Position numbers and translations under genes: made by a program | Notes under the pieces: model-generated | Database searches by the model: none | What the model saw: the letters and a program-made list of their open reading frames with translations, nothing else | Told to the model about the DNA's origin: nothing | DNA from: a virus | Length of the DNA stretch: 43,192 bases | Virus record (IMG/VR): IMGVR_UViG_3300020202_000127 | Span: 1-43,192 of that record | Strand: one strand, 5' to 3' | Part shown: positions 1-5,986 of the stretch, one piece after another | Layout of the letters: each line of letters starts with the position of its first letter | How positions within the stretch are numbered: the first letter of the stretch is position 1

Positions 1-205
1 TAGCTGTATCCGGAGCCGGAGCCGGAGCCGTCGCCGAAGCTGTAGCTGTAGCCGGAGCCGGAGCCGGAGCCGGAGCCGTCGCCGAAGCCGTAGCTGTAGC
101 CGGAGCCGGAGCCGGAGCCGGAGCCGTCGCCGAAGCCGTCGCCGAAGCCGTCGCCGAAGCCGGAGCCGGAGCCGTCGCCGAAGCCGTCGCCTGAGCCACG
201 GCCTG
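1..205. repeat. GC-rich tandem repeat, left edge
   Basis: This is a hierarchical tandem repeat of the 6-mer GCCGGA with interspersed GTCGCCGAAGCC and GTAGCTGTAGCC segments, giving units of about 36-48 bases. All units keep a multiple of three and so keep the minus-strand Gly-rich reading frame. The same repeat is found at 43014-43192. Such a region easily collapses in assembly, so the true copy number is uncertain. Confidence 0.9.
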
Positions 206-236
206 AGCCTTCACCATAGTCTTTCACGCTGTCCAT
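1..236 (-). CDS. Gly-rich tandem-repeat protein, N-terminal part (runs off window edge)
   Basis: Reading leftward from an ATG at 234-236, the minus strand stays open to base 1. It encodes a short lead (MDSVKDYGEGSGRG) and then repeats of Gly-Ser, Gly-Asp-Gly-Phe and Gly-Tyr-Ser-Tyr. An in-frame GTG at 225-227 overlaps the upstream stop (GTGA) and is an alternative, translationally coupled start. The frame has no stop here. An identical repeat in the same orientation is open at the right edge and stops at 43011, so I read the two as one gene split by the window ends. Proteins of this low-complexity Gly/Ser/Tyr/Asp type occur in many phages beside the gene that precedes it here; their role is unknown. 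Confidence 0.7.
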   Translation of the reverse strand, partial: MDSVKDYGEGSGRGSGDGFGDGSGSGFGDGFGDGFGDGSGSGSGSGYSYGFGDGSGSGSGSGYSYSFGDGSGSGSGYS

Positions 237-532
237 ACGGGAACGCTCTCGATAATTTTCTTCGCGACTGGCGTGACGTCCAAGATCTCAATCGCTTCGG
301 TTAGCTCAATGTTTGACACTGGCGCTGGAAACTTGCACTCATTCGGATATTTCACGCCATCAACAGCCAGCTGACTTAAAGAAGCTGCGCCCTTCCAATA
401 CCAAAGACGGCGAGCTTGACTTAATACAACCTGTTTACCCTTCTTTGATTTTAAGAAACCAGCAAACACACCGGCTGAATAGGTTCGCACAATAACGTAG
501 CGTTCTTTTTTTCGGTTGGTCTTCTTCTTCAT
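224..532 (-). CDS. Conserved phage protein, DUF6948-like
   Basis: A 102-residue protein with a Lys/Arg-rich N-terminus. Its body (YVIVRTYSAGVFAG near residues 12-25, LWYWKGAASLSQLA near 43-56, ending in SVPVWTA) matches the conserved phage family I know as DUF6948. There is no enzymatic motif and no known function. Its stop overlaps the start of the Gly-rich gene, so the two are probably co-translated. The pairing of this family with a Gly-rich repeat protein is recurrent in phages. Confidence 0.85.
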   Translation of the reverse strand: MKKKTNRKKERYVIVRTYSAGVFAGFLKSKKGKQVVLSQARRLWYWKGAASLSQLAVDGVKYPNECKFPAPVSNIELTEAIEILDVTPVAKKIIESVPVWTA

Positions 533-541
533 AACACTCCT

Positions 542-1153
542 TTACTCAATCTCCCTCGAGACATAACTCATCAAGGCTTCGCAGATCTCGCGCTGATCCC
601 GCCATTCGCACCAGTATTCATGTAGGTTGTAACTCCACTCAGGATTAAGACTGTTGAGCTCTCGAAAGAACCATCTCTTCCAAGGATGCGAAGAGATCAC
701 ACAGATCAACTGATTGAGCTCGTGATCTGGCTTCACAAAACAAGCCCACAGCACCGACAGATAGAGATTGATCGTGCCAGGGATGAACCACAGATATTTA
801 GTCCAATGATCGGCGCGAAGGCTTAGGTGAAGTTGAACGTCGGGTAACAGAATGTCGCTGTTGATATTGAACCAGTAGGCCGATCGCGCGATCTTGCATG
901 AGGTGATGTCAGCGCCGGCGACATAGCACACCAGCTGATCGCGGCTCGTTTTATCGGGGTTGTCCCATTCTTCTTGATATGGGTGTCTGACTAGCTTTCG
1001 CCAGGCGCGAACAAATGCCGTGAGCGGGGTTTGGTTCTCTGGGTGACACAGGTTCCAGATTCCCATGCGAGAGGCGGTATCACCGCCGTCAGCATAGCGA
1101 GAGTCATTTCTTCTGTGTTGGACAATAAGTCCATATGAGTCTCTGACGATCAT
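542..1153 (-). CDS. Conserved phage protein with DGGD / VRHP / SRDQL signature
   Basis: A 203-residue protein starting at ATG 1151-1153 behind a GGGGG ribosome-binding site. Near the N-terminus it has DGGDTASRMGI, then LVRHPYQEEW and KTSRDQL. These blocks recur in unnamed phage proteins (DGGD...VRHP...SRDQL). A hydrophobic stretch near residues 122-138 could be a membrane segment. It is Trp- and Cys-rich. The function is unknown. It sits 13 bases downstream of the SSB gene in the same minus-strand operon. Confidence 0.8.
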   Translation of the reverse strand: MIVRDSYGLIVQHRRNDSRYADGGDTASRMGIWNLCHPENQTPLTAFVRAWRKLVRHPYQEEWDNPDKTSRDQLVCYVAGADITSCKIARSAYWFNINSDILLPDVQLHLSLRADHWTKYLWFIPGTINLYLSVLWACFVKPDHELNQLICVISSHPWKRWFFRELNSLNPEWSYNLHEYWCEWRDQREICEALMSYVSREIE

Positions 1154-1166
1154 TCATCCCCCGATC

Positions 1167-1538
1167 CTAGAAAGGAACCTCGTCAGGGGGGAGTGTTGAA
1201 GTCGGATCATAGCCAGACTGCGGAGATGGATCTTTCGGTCTTGGGGGAAGAGTGACTTGCTGAACGTTCATGTCAAGGCTGGTGCCTTGCTTGCCGTCTT
1301 TGGATGTCCACGGGCGAAGAGAGATCTCGCCACCTAAGGTGAGCTGGCTTCCCTTGTGGATGTAAGGGGAGAGAGCTTGAGCTCGAGCGCCCCAGAGGTT
1401 GCAGCTCATCCAGGTTGTGGCGCGTTTGTCTTTTGATCCGGTGTCGAATGCGAAAGAGAAACTAAGGATCTGAGATTGACCAACTGTCTTTAACTGTGGC
1501 TCTGTTCCAACCCGACCACTTACGGCGAAGAAGTTCAT
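1167..1538 (-). CDS. ssb: Single-stranded DNA-binding protein
   Basis: A 123-residue OB-fold SSB. It begins MNFFAVSGRVGTEPQLK, has the typical WMSCNLWGARA strand and ends in an acidic tip (PPDEVPF) like the SSB C-terminal peptide that recruits partner proteins. The start has a clear AAAGGA ribosome-binding site. It coats single-stranded DNA in replication and recombination and probably works with the RecT and YqaJ-type exonuclease of the same strand. It is shorter than cellular SSBs because the disordered linker is short, as in many phages. Confidence 0.93.
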   Translation of the reverse strand: MNFFAVSGRVGTEPQLKTVGQSQILSFSFAFDTGSKDKRATTWMSCNLWGARAQALSPYIHKGSQLTLGGEISLRPWTSKDGKQGTSLDMNVQQVTLPPRPKDPSPQSGYDPTSTLPPDEVPF

Positions 1539-1692
1539 TTGCTTGTCCTTTCATAAAGCGCTCGCAATCTGAGCACTCTGTTATGTCTCGCGTCCTGGGA
1601 TTCCAGGTAAACCAAACCGGCGACTGTGAGCCGCAGACCTTGCACGGCCATCTAAATGAATCTCGCGATTGGTTCCATGCTGCTATGGTCAT
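1462..1692 (-). CDS. Small zinc-ribbon-like protein
   Basis: A 76-residue protein with two Cys pairs, CKVCG (about residue 17) and CSDC (about residue 40), spaced like a zinc ribbon. Its ATG overlaps the stop of the gene before it (ATGA). Its 3' end overlaps the ssb start by 77 bases in another frame, which is long but possible in a compact phage operon. It is probably a small nucleic-acid- or protein-binding factor. I do not recognise the family. Confidence 0.6.
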   Translation of the reverse strand: MTIAAWNQSRDSFRWPCKVCGSQSPVWFTWNPRTRDITECSDCERFMKGQANELLRRKWSGWNRATVKDSWSISDP

Positions 1693-1919
1693 TCAGCCGA
1701 TTTCTTATCCAACTCAGCGATGAAATAATCAGCCAAGACGACGGATCTCTTGGCGATCAGCCTCAGATCTGCATTGGTGAGGCTTGAGTTAAAGACAGCA
1801 GCAGCTGCGCCGCTGACGATCTCAGCCGCTAAATATTCTCGTTTAGATAATCCAACCGACGTTACGCACGCGGGGGCTGGTGCCAATATCGGGAATGCTG
1901 GTTGGTGGGGTTTGTTCAT
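1689..1919 (-). CDS. Small conserved phage protein (76 aa)
   Basis: Starts at an ATG overlapping the previous stop (ATGA at 1916-1919), giving a 76-residue protein. The N-terminus is Pro/Ala-rich (NKPHQPAFPILAPAPACV). A helical domain follows (GLSKREYLAAEIVSGAAAAVF ... VVLADYFIAEL) of a type common in early operons of phages. An upstream extension is open but lacks a ribosome-binding site, and the coupled ATG is favoured. The function is unknown. Confidence 0.7.
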   Translation of the reverse strand: MNKPHQPAFPILAPAPACVTSVGLSKREYLAAEIVSGAAAAVFNSSLTNADLRLIAKRSVVLADYFIAELDKKSAE

Positions 1920-2128
1920 AAGCTCACTTTCGGGATAATGATTTTTGTTGGATCTTGACTCTTGGCCTCGCGACGGATTTGGTTCACCGCACACAAAGCG
2001 TAGGCATGAGCGGACGTCAGCTCATGTCCTGAGGCTGCCATCTTCATCATGGTTTCAAAGCTTGGGGTCATGGTGACTTTAACTTGTCCACTTGGAGAGT
2101 CTTCGATCTCTATAGTTATTTTTGCCAT
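1916..2128 (-). CDS. Small conserved phage protein (70 aa)
   Basis: A 70-residue protein, MAKITIEIEDSPSGQVKVTM..., with a SFETMMKM segment and SGHELTSAHAYALCAVNQIRR. This pattern recurs in short phage proteins of unknown function. The longer frame upstream is discarded because a promoter (TTGACA/TATTTA) lies just before this ATG. Only 6 bases separate the -10 box from the start codon, so the mRNA is predicted to be leaderless. It is the first gene of the left minus-strand operon. Confidence 0.75.
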   Translation of the reverse strand: MAKITIEIEDSPSGQVKVTMTPSFETMMKMAASGHELTSAHAYALCAVNQIRREAKSQDPTKIIIPKVSL

Positions 2129-2134
2129 GAGAAA

Positions 2135-2163
2135 TAAATACTGAGTCACAAAAGGTGTGTCAA
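2135..2163 (-). promoter_or_regulatory. Promoter of the left minus-strand operon
   Basis: On the minus strand, TTGACA (2158-2163), 17 bases, then TATTTA (2135-2140). The start codon begins 6 bases after the -10 box, so transcription should begin at or next to the ATG. It lies back to back with the rightward promoter at 2171-2199. Confidence 0.65.
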
Positions 2164-2167
2164 CAAG

Positions 2168-2188
2168 TTGTTGGCTTTTTCTCAACGC
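2168..2188 (+). promoter_or_regulatory. Operator-like dyad, site 1
   Basis: TTGTTG-N9-CAACGC, one of seven related 21-bp elements in the window. It lies between two divergent promoters and overlaps the -35 and spacer of the rightward one. Next to it, 2161-2173 is itself a short palindrome (CAACAAGTTGTTG). Confidence 0.55.
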
Positions 2189-2199
2189 TAGGGTATACC
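2171..2199 (+). promoter_or_regulatory. Promoter of the plus-strand accessory island
   Basis: TTGGCT (2171-2176), 17 bases, TATACC (2194-2199). The ATG of the next gene is at 2206, so a leaderless mRNA is expected. No ribosome-binding site is visible before that ATG. Confidence 0.55.
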
Positions 2200-2205
2200 G
2201 TTTCA

Positions 2206-2364
2206 ATGACTACACGGGAAAGAAAACTAGTTTTGTATGAGGTCCTCGTTGCGTTGGCGATGTTGGATCCGACGGCAACTGTTCAGATTGCGAAAGATAA
2301 GGTGCGCGAGATGATCGATGAAGTAACCGTCACCGAGTATGAGCTCCACGGAAACGGAGACTAA
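2206..2364 (+). CDS. Small helical protein (52 aa), unknown
   Basis: Starts at ATG 2206 directly behind the promoter and encodes 52 residues: MTTRERKLVLYEVLVALAML near the N-terminus, then an acidic second half ending LHGNGD. It looks like an all-helical small protein, with no family recognised. It is the first gene of the plus-strand island 2206-3721 inserted between minus-strand operons. The longer in-frame start at 2155 would lie upstream of the promoter and is unlikely. Confidence 0.6.
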   Translation: MTTRERKLVLYEVLVALAMLDPTATVQIAKDKVREMIDEVTVTEYELHGNGD

Positions 2365-2367
2365 TAG

Positions 2368-2499
2368 ATGAGTGCGGTGCTGTGGTTCATTGCTGGGATG
2401 AACTTCGCGCTGTTTACCAAGGAGCTACCCGAGTGGCATTGGATAAGTATCAGCGCTTGGATTCTTCCGTTGGTTGGTGGTTTTGTTGTTAAGGATTGA
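2368..2499 (+). CDS. Very small membrane protein (43 aa)
   Basis: ATG 2368-2370 with a GGAG ribosome-binding site 8 bases upstream, ending TGA at 2497-2499. It encodes two hydrophobic stretches (SAVLWFIAGMNFALF and ISAWILPLVGGFVV) around a short polar turn, so probably a two-segment membrane hairpin. It is 3 bases after the preceding stop. A holin-like or immunity role is possible but unproven. Confidence 0.6.
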   Translation: MSAVLWFIAGMNFALFTKELPEWHWISISAWILPLVGGFVVKD

Positions 2500-2504
2500 G
2501 CTGT

Positions 2505-2792
2505 TTGAATGAACCGCTTTAGTTACCTGGAAGGGATAGCCCCCAAACTATTCCAAGTGTGGAGCGAGAGCGGTTCCTTGAGACAGCGGCGTGGAAAGCT
2601 GTGGTGCCATGAAAGACGGGATTAAATGCGACCGAAAGGTCAGAAGGCCACTGGAGACACGCAATCGTCGGGATAGGTCCGTGACGAACGGACCTTCGGG
2701 TAGCAGGGTAATCAGCGCAGTCGCTGGCGACATTAAAATACCAGGGTCCCTGCATTAGCCCCAGTCGCGCGGGGCCTGTCTCTTTTTGCGAG
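2505..2792 (+). ncRNA. Candidate structured RNA of about 290 nt
   Basis: No convincing gene covers this stretch, but it is dense with complementary arms on the plus strand. 2511-2518 (GAACCGCT) pairs with 2569-2576 and encloses GGGATAG/CTATTCC. ACAGC 2583-2587 pairs with GCTGT 2598-2602. A GNRA-capped hairpin GACC-GAAA-GGTC follows near 2631-2641. Then come an 8-bp hairpin AGGTCCGT/ACGGACCT near 2675-2695, GTCG-CTGG-CGAC near 2720-2731, and a CAGGGTCCCTG palindrome near 2742-2752. It ends in a GC hairpin plus T-run. I could not match it to RNase P RNA, tmRNA, 6S RNA, group I or group II introns. Confidence 0.5.
2757..2787 (+). terminator. Intrinsic terminator after the structured RNA
   Basis: GCCCC (from 2758) pairs with GGGGC (2771-2775) around a loop of about 8 bases, followed by a T-rich tract with five T (2783-2787). 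It fits the 3' end of the RNA candidate and lies just before the next small gene. Confidence 0.6.
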
Positions 2793-2812
2793 TGGAAGGA
2801 AGTGGTGAAGTG

Positions 2813-2935
2813 ATGAGTAATATTCGTGAGAACTTTAAACGTCATGAACGCATGATTCATTCTGCATTCGTGCTAGCCCTTAGCGCCGCGATCTTCGCTT
2901 TGATGGCGATGGCTGAAGCCTGTGGATGGACGTGA
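2813..2935 (+). CDS. Small single-span membrane protein (40 aa)
   Basis: ATG 2813-2815 after a purine-rich GGAAGGAAG stretch, stop TGA 2933-2935. A basic N-terminus (SNIRENFKRHERM) precedes one hydrophobic segment (FVLALSAAIFALMAMA), so a positive-inside, C-out single-span protein is likely. It overlaps the next gene's first possible start. Function unknown. Confidence 0.55.
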   Translation: MSNIRENFKRHERMIHSAFVLALSAAIFALMAMAEACGWT

Positions 2936-3275
2936 GCGTATGGCCACCGACTGGAAAGCCGCACTCGAGGCGGATGATGAGAAGCGAGCGCAGAACTATG
3001 CCGAAGGGTTATCTTACTGCGATTGGCACCACACCATGGAGACCTTTACCGAAGCTTGCACCACAGATCGCGAAAGATTGCTTCGGGCGATTGAGGTGAT
3101 GGATGATATTGCTTGGGCAACAAGTCACGAAGAGGGATGTGCTCGAAGACCGTATGGTGACGATAAAAATTGTGATTGCCATATTAGCATGGCGCGAAAC
3201 TTCCTCTCCCAACTTCGCGATGAGCTGGGGGTGAGAGCAATTAACGCAAGTGGATCAAAAGGAGACAGTAAATGA
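2922..3275 (+). CDS. Hypothetical protein, Cys/His-containing
   Basis: 117 residues from ATG 2922; a second in-frame ATG at 2940 (MATDWKAALEADDEKRA) lies 4 bases after the previous stop and may be the true start. The body has CDWHH and a later cluster with Cys and His (EEGCARRPYGDDKNCDCHISM) that could bind a metal. The rest is helical. No family recognised. Its stop overlaps the next ATG (ATGA), so the genes are coupled. Confidence 0.65.
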   Translation: MDGRERMATDWKAALEADDEKRAQNYAEGLSYCDWHHTMETFTEACTTDRERLLRAIEVMDDIAWATSHEEGCARRPYGDDKNCDCHISMARNFLSQLRDELGVRAINASGSKGDSK

Positions 3276-3721
3276 GCGGAATTCTGAAATGGCCGTATCG
3301 AATATTCGCATGGGTAATTATGTCGCCATTCTTACCATTCGCCGTTCTCCTTAACGAGATTGAGAAGTTTGGCAAGTACATACAGTGGGGAAAAATAGAT
3401 TTGGAAGAAGCATATCGACTTGGCGTAAAGCGCGGAGTTGATGAGGGAACAAGGCACTTCGAATATGCTTTGAATGAATTGGCGCGACAGCTACCCGAGT
3501 ATAAACAGGAACTCGTGGACAAGTATGCCGGGAATATCACGGTTGTTGCGGAGGAACCTTGTACCTGGGATTTGGAAACTGGAAAGGTAGTGGGCCATAA
3601 GCAAACCGTGTCTTTGCCAAGCTTTGGTGTACGCATGGAAATCAAGCCGAAGAACAAATACATAAACCTTCTCAGTCGCTCTGAGATTCAGGCGACTATC
3701 AGAATGAGAAACTTGCGATAA
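3272..3721 (+). CDS. Hypothetical membrane-anchored protein (149 aa)
   Basis: 149 residues, with a strong GGAG ribosome-binding site and ATGA coupling to the previous gene. Residues about 5-27 are hydrophobic (WPYRIFAWVIMSPFLPFAVLL), suggesting a membrane anchor. The remaining domain is soluble and mixed alpha/beta with no known motif. It is the last gene of the plus-strand island and faces the minus-strand gene that ends at 3788. The 66 bases between hold no clear gene or terminator. Confidence 0.7.
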   Translation: MSGILKWPYRIFAWVIMSPFLPFAVLLNEIEKFGKYIQWGKIDLEEAYRLGVKRGVDEGTRHFEYALNELARQLPEYKQELVDKYAGNITVVAEEPCTWDLETGKVVGHKQTVSLPSFGVRMEIKPKNKYINLLSRSEIQATIRMRNLR

Positions 3722-3787
3722 CTGATGTTAACGAAACTGGATAGTTATGACCACAACGAAAACCGACGAACAGCTGATGAATCGCAG

Positions 3788-4060
3788 CTAAAACACCACC
3801 GCTTCTTCTGTCTTCGGTAGCACGCCGCACTTCTCGAGTAAGATTCTCGCTCGCTCCCCGTCTTCGATGGCATACGCACGGCCATCAGCGCCGGCAATAG
3901 TCGAGTGAGCCTCAGTGGTCGAACACGAAATATGCTCAGCGCCGGCGTAATATCTCAACGCCGTGTACGCGAGCTCGAGTCTGATCTTCAGACCAGCGTT
4001 CTCAACCTGAAGGTCTCTAATCTTGGATCGCAAGAAATCGATTTCGTCCTGTTCTTTCAT
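3788..4060 (-). CDS. Small coiled-coil phage protein
   Basis: Starts at ATG 4058-4060 behind AAAGGGG, giving 90 residues. The first half is a heptad-like helix (EIDFLRSKIRDLQVENAGLKIRL). The C-terminal part contains GRAYAIEDGERARILLEK, a pattern seen in small early phage proteins. An upstream in-frame ATG at 4090 exists but lacks a good ribosome-binding site. Function unknown. Confidence 0.65.
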   Translation of the reverse strand: MKEQDEIDFLRSKIRDLQVENAGLKIRLELAYTALRYYAGAEHISCSTTEAHSTIAGADGRAYAIEDGERARILLEKCGVLPKTEEAVVF

Positions 4061-4202
4061 GTTCAACCCCTTTCGCTTCCATCTCGTCAATCAATAGTAA
4101 AAGTCCAGTGCCGTTCATTATTGTCCTTAAATCCTCGTTAGTTGGTTCCCTTCCAAGCTTCTTCTCGAGGTAGTCTAGAATTTGTTCAACCGAGTAGTTC
4201 AT
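4017..4202 (-). CDS. Small hypothetical protein (61 aa)
   Basis: From ATG 4200-4202 it encodes 61 residues beginning MNYSVEQILDYLEKKLGREPTNEDL, an acidic-amphipathic helical start, followed by a leucine-rich segment (GTGLLLLIDEMEAKG). It overlaps the next gene by 44 bases in another frame. No family recognised. The longer start at 4247 would reach into the upstream lipoprotein gene. Confidence 0.5.
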   Translation of the reverse strand: MNYSVEQILDYLEKKLGREPTNEDLRTIMNGTGLLLLIDEMEAKGVEHERTGRNRFLAIQD

Positions 4203-4203
4203 G

Positions 4204-4551
4204 TCAAAGCCTCTTTGTGTAGCTGATCGCGCCGTCACCACAATCAATCGTCAGCTCGTTGCCACTTCGAGAGAAGGTGCAGGTGTGCTCACCGACTGGC
4301 ATACAGCCCGCAGATCCGTTGGTTTCACTGACTGAAACGAGAACATCTCCCTCGTCTGTGGTGTTGTATGTGAAGCGGCTATTGCAAGTAGTCTCTGAAC
4401 CTGTGCAGTTGGAGGACAGTAAGAGGTATGACCACTTAGCAACCCATGTCCCGGCGACGTTCAACTCTGAGCATGGCGAAGATAAATCAGAGCCAGAGGA
4501 CTTCGCGCATCCCGCACAAGCAAGAGCTAGGAGCAAATATATGAGTTTCAT
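4204..4551 (-). CDS. Putative phage-encoded lipoprotein
   Basis: Starts at ATG 4549-4551 with a GGGAG ribosome-binding site. The 115-residue product has a lipoprotein-type signal (MKLIYLLLALACAGC), so cleavage and lipidation before Cys16 are likely, although the -3 residue is not classical. The mature part is Cys-rich (about six Cys) and beta-rich (AGTWVAKW ... SRFTYNTTDEGDVLVSVSE ... TCTFSRSGNELTIDCGDG), similar in feel to small lipocalin-like barrels. It probably acts in the envelope, as a lysogenic-conversion or superinfection-exclusion protein; that role is inference. Confidence 0.7.
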   Translation of the reverse strand: MKLIYLLLALACAGCAKSSGSDLSSPCSELNVAGTWVAKWSYLLLSSNCTGSETTCNSRFTYNTTDEGDVLVSVSETNGSAGCMPVGEHTCTFSRSGNELTIDCGDGAISYTKRL

Positions 4552-4561
4552 AAATCTCCCT

Positions 4562-4580
4562 TCCGACAAGAGACTTATCG
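4562..4580. other. Imperfect palindrome before the lipoprotein gene
   Basis: CCGACAAG-AGA-CTTATCGG, arms of 8 with one mismatch, just upstream of the ribosome-binding site of the lipoprotein gene. It may be a leader hairpin or operator. The 48-base gap 4570-4617 holds nothing else obvious. Confidence 0.3.
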
Positions 4581-4617
4581 GGTGATCTCTAGTGATCTTG
4601 AGTGACTTAACGGAATC

Positions 4618-4893
4618 TTAATCTTCGAATAAAACCGTCTCATCTTCGGCCAGTGCCAGCGTCTCTGCGACGTGGTTTCGAGCCTGAGCTATGAGCTCAT
4701 CGTATCTGGATGGCCATTCCTTTTTGAGCCACTCGATATTCTGAGGCACCCAATCGTAGGCAGTCGGAGACCACAGGTACCAACCTGTTATATCTCCGCC
4801 TTCGGTGCATTCAACAAGTTCTGTTTCAAGCTTCCCTTCAGAGATGGTGAAGTCAAAAGTCCTCACCATTCTGGTTTGTGTCAGAGCGGTCAC
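4618..4893 (-). CDS. Hypothetical protein (91 aa)
   Basis: An acidic 91-residue protein with a beta-rich first half (MVRTFDFTISEGKLETELV) and a central GWYLWSPTAYDW stretch. The C-terminal helix ends ALAEDETVLFED. No known motif. Its start overlaps the stop of the HTH gene upstream (4890-4893, ATGA), so it belongs to the recombination operon. Confidence 0.7.
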   Translation of the reverse strand: MTALTQTRMVRTFDFTISEGKLETELVECTEGGDITGWYLWSPTAYDWVPQNIEWLKKEWPSRYDELIAQARNHVAETLALAEDETVLFED

Positions 4894-5141
4894 TTCTGCT
4901 CCTTTGTTTTTTTCGTCTGGTGATTCTCATACTGAATCACATCACTCAGGCGGTAGCGAACCGGCGCACCTTTACCCTTCCCAAGCTTGATGAACTTGGG
5001 ACCACGGTTAAACATGCGCCAATTCGCTAGCGTCCTGGTTTGGATCTCTTTCCCGTCCTCGTCATACATCTGCCACCTCTCTGCTAATTGGAGAGGTGTT
5101 AGTAAAACGTCGTCCTGCTCGTTAACTGCCGCGTGTTTCAA
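4890..5141 (-). CDS. HTH DNA-binding protein, excisionase/AlpA-like
   Basis: 83 residues with a winged HTH of the MerR/excisionase type: LLTPLQLAERWQM, then TRTLANWRMFNRGPKFIKLGKG and VRYRLSDVIQYE, the classic helix-helix-wing order of HTH_17 proteins. A basic tail follows (NHQTKKTKEQK). It may be the excisionase for the integrase near the right end, or a regulator of the early operon. It is coupled to recT by a 4-base overlap. Confidence 0.75.
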   Translation of the reverse strand: MKHAAVNEQDDVLLTPLQLAERWQMYDEDGKEIQTRTLANWRMFNRGPKFIKLGKGKGAPVRYRLSDVIQYENHQTKKTKEQK

Positions 5142-5968
5142 ATGGGGATCTCCTCGTTATTCACAACCTGTGCGTCTTCAACTTCAGTCACCTGGCTTGC
5201 TTGAGCCTCAATGATCTTTGATAGCCGCGTTGGTTTCGTCTGCGGCTCAGCTGGCGGGTGATCTTCGCCCTTCGTATCGTAGAGCTCATCATCCTGGTGA
5301 ATGACTTGCTCGAGATCAGTGCTCATCGGCAGTCGCTTGGAGAGCCGGCGAATGGCTGACTTCTTCCACATCTCAAATCCGAAGGCGCCATCCCACACGT
5401 TCTTACTGCGGGCCATGTTCCTGACAGCCCGTACCTGTTCGATGTCCATGACTTCGATGTAAACGGCGCCGTCCTTCGTCTTCGCCAGAGCATAGACGCC
5501 GATCGCGTCCCCTCTCTCACCGAAGAGAAGCGGCTCATGCTCGAGGTGCTCACCGTCAGAGTCCACCCAGTACCGGAACTTATCTCCCTTGTGGACCACC
5601 TGAGAGGTGATGGACGAGAGCTCGCCAGAGTTACGAACCTTCTTCAGAATGCCGGCGACCATCGGCATGTACTGAACCTTGTCTTTGAACAGCACAAGAG
5701 CTGCCTCTCGGTTGTCAGGCAAGAGCCCGTCTTGAGCTGCCTTCATGCAGGCGCCATACAGGGACTTGCGATCAACCTCAGGGCTCAACAGAGCTGGGTT
5801 GTTTTGAACCGCAGTGATTGCGATACGGATGAACTTATCCGCAGGGATACCCGTTCCCGTGAGAGCCTTCTGAATCTCGGCTTTCATCTCCGTACCCTCG
5901 AGAGTGCGACGCACCTCTTGGATAGGGGTGATCTTCACTACGGCTGGTTTGTTGTTCTCGGTTGTCAT
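5138..5968 (-). CDS. recT: RecT-family single-strand annealing protein
   Basis: 276 residues. RecT landmarks are clear: QKALTGTGIPADKFIRIAITAVQ (about 34-56), DRKSLYGACMKAAQDGLLPDNREAALV (about 66-92), MPMVAGILKKVRNSGEL, and near the end FEMWKKSAIRRLSKRLP. It anneals complementary single strands after the exonuclease resects ends. Its partner is the YqaJ-type exonuclease upstream. The C-terminal 40 residues are acidic and disordered. Confidence 0.96.
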   Translation of the reverse strand: MTTENNKPAVVKITPIQEVRRTLEGTEMKAEIQKALTGTGIPADKFIRIAITAVQNNPALLSPEVDRKSLYGACMKAAQDGLLPDNREAALVLFKDKVQYMPMVAGILKKVRNSGELSSITSQVVHKGDKFRYWVDSDGEHLEHEPLLFGERGDAIGVYALAKTKDGAVYIEVMDIEQVRAVRNMARSKNVWDGAFGFEMWKKSAIRRLSKRLPMSTDLEQVIHQDDELYDTKGEDHPPAEPQTKPTRLSKIIEAQASQVTEVEDAQVVNNEEIPI

Positions 5969-5986
5969 TTCACTTTCTCCTTTTAG

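Noticed and set aside
1-205. CRISPR array or microsatellite noise at the window ends
   Set aside because: There are no spacers of constant length. The repeat keeps a protein frame with a proper start and stop, so a Gly-rich gene explains it.
2505-2792. Group I/II intron, RNase P RNA, tmRNA or retron RNA
   Set aside because: I found none of the conserved cores of these RNAs, and there is no reverse transcriptase in the window.
2519-2860. Minus-strand frames of 113 and 61 codons over the structured-RNA region
   Set aside because: No ribosome-binding site, no recognisable protein pattern, and they lie antisense to the stems and terminator. The openness is probably by chance.
5537-5986. Long plus-strand frame opposite recT
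   Set aside because: It is a shadow of recT, whose protein match is clear; its product has no recognisable pattern.
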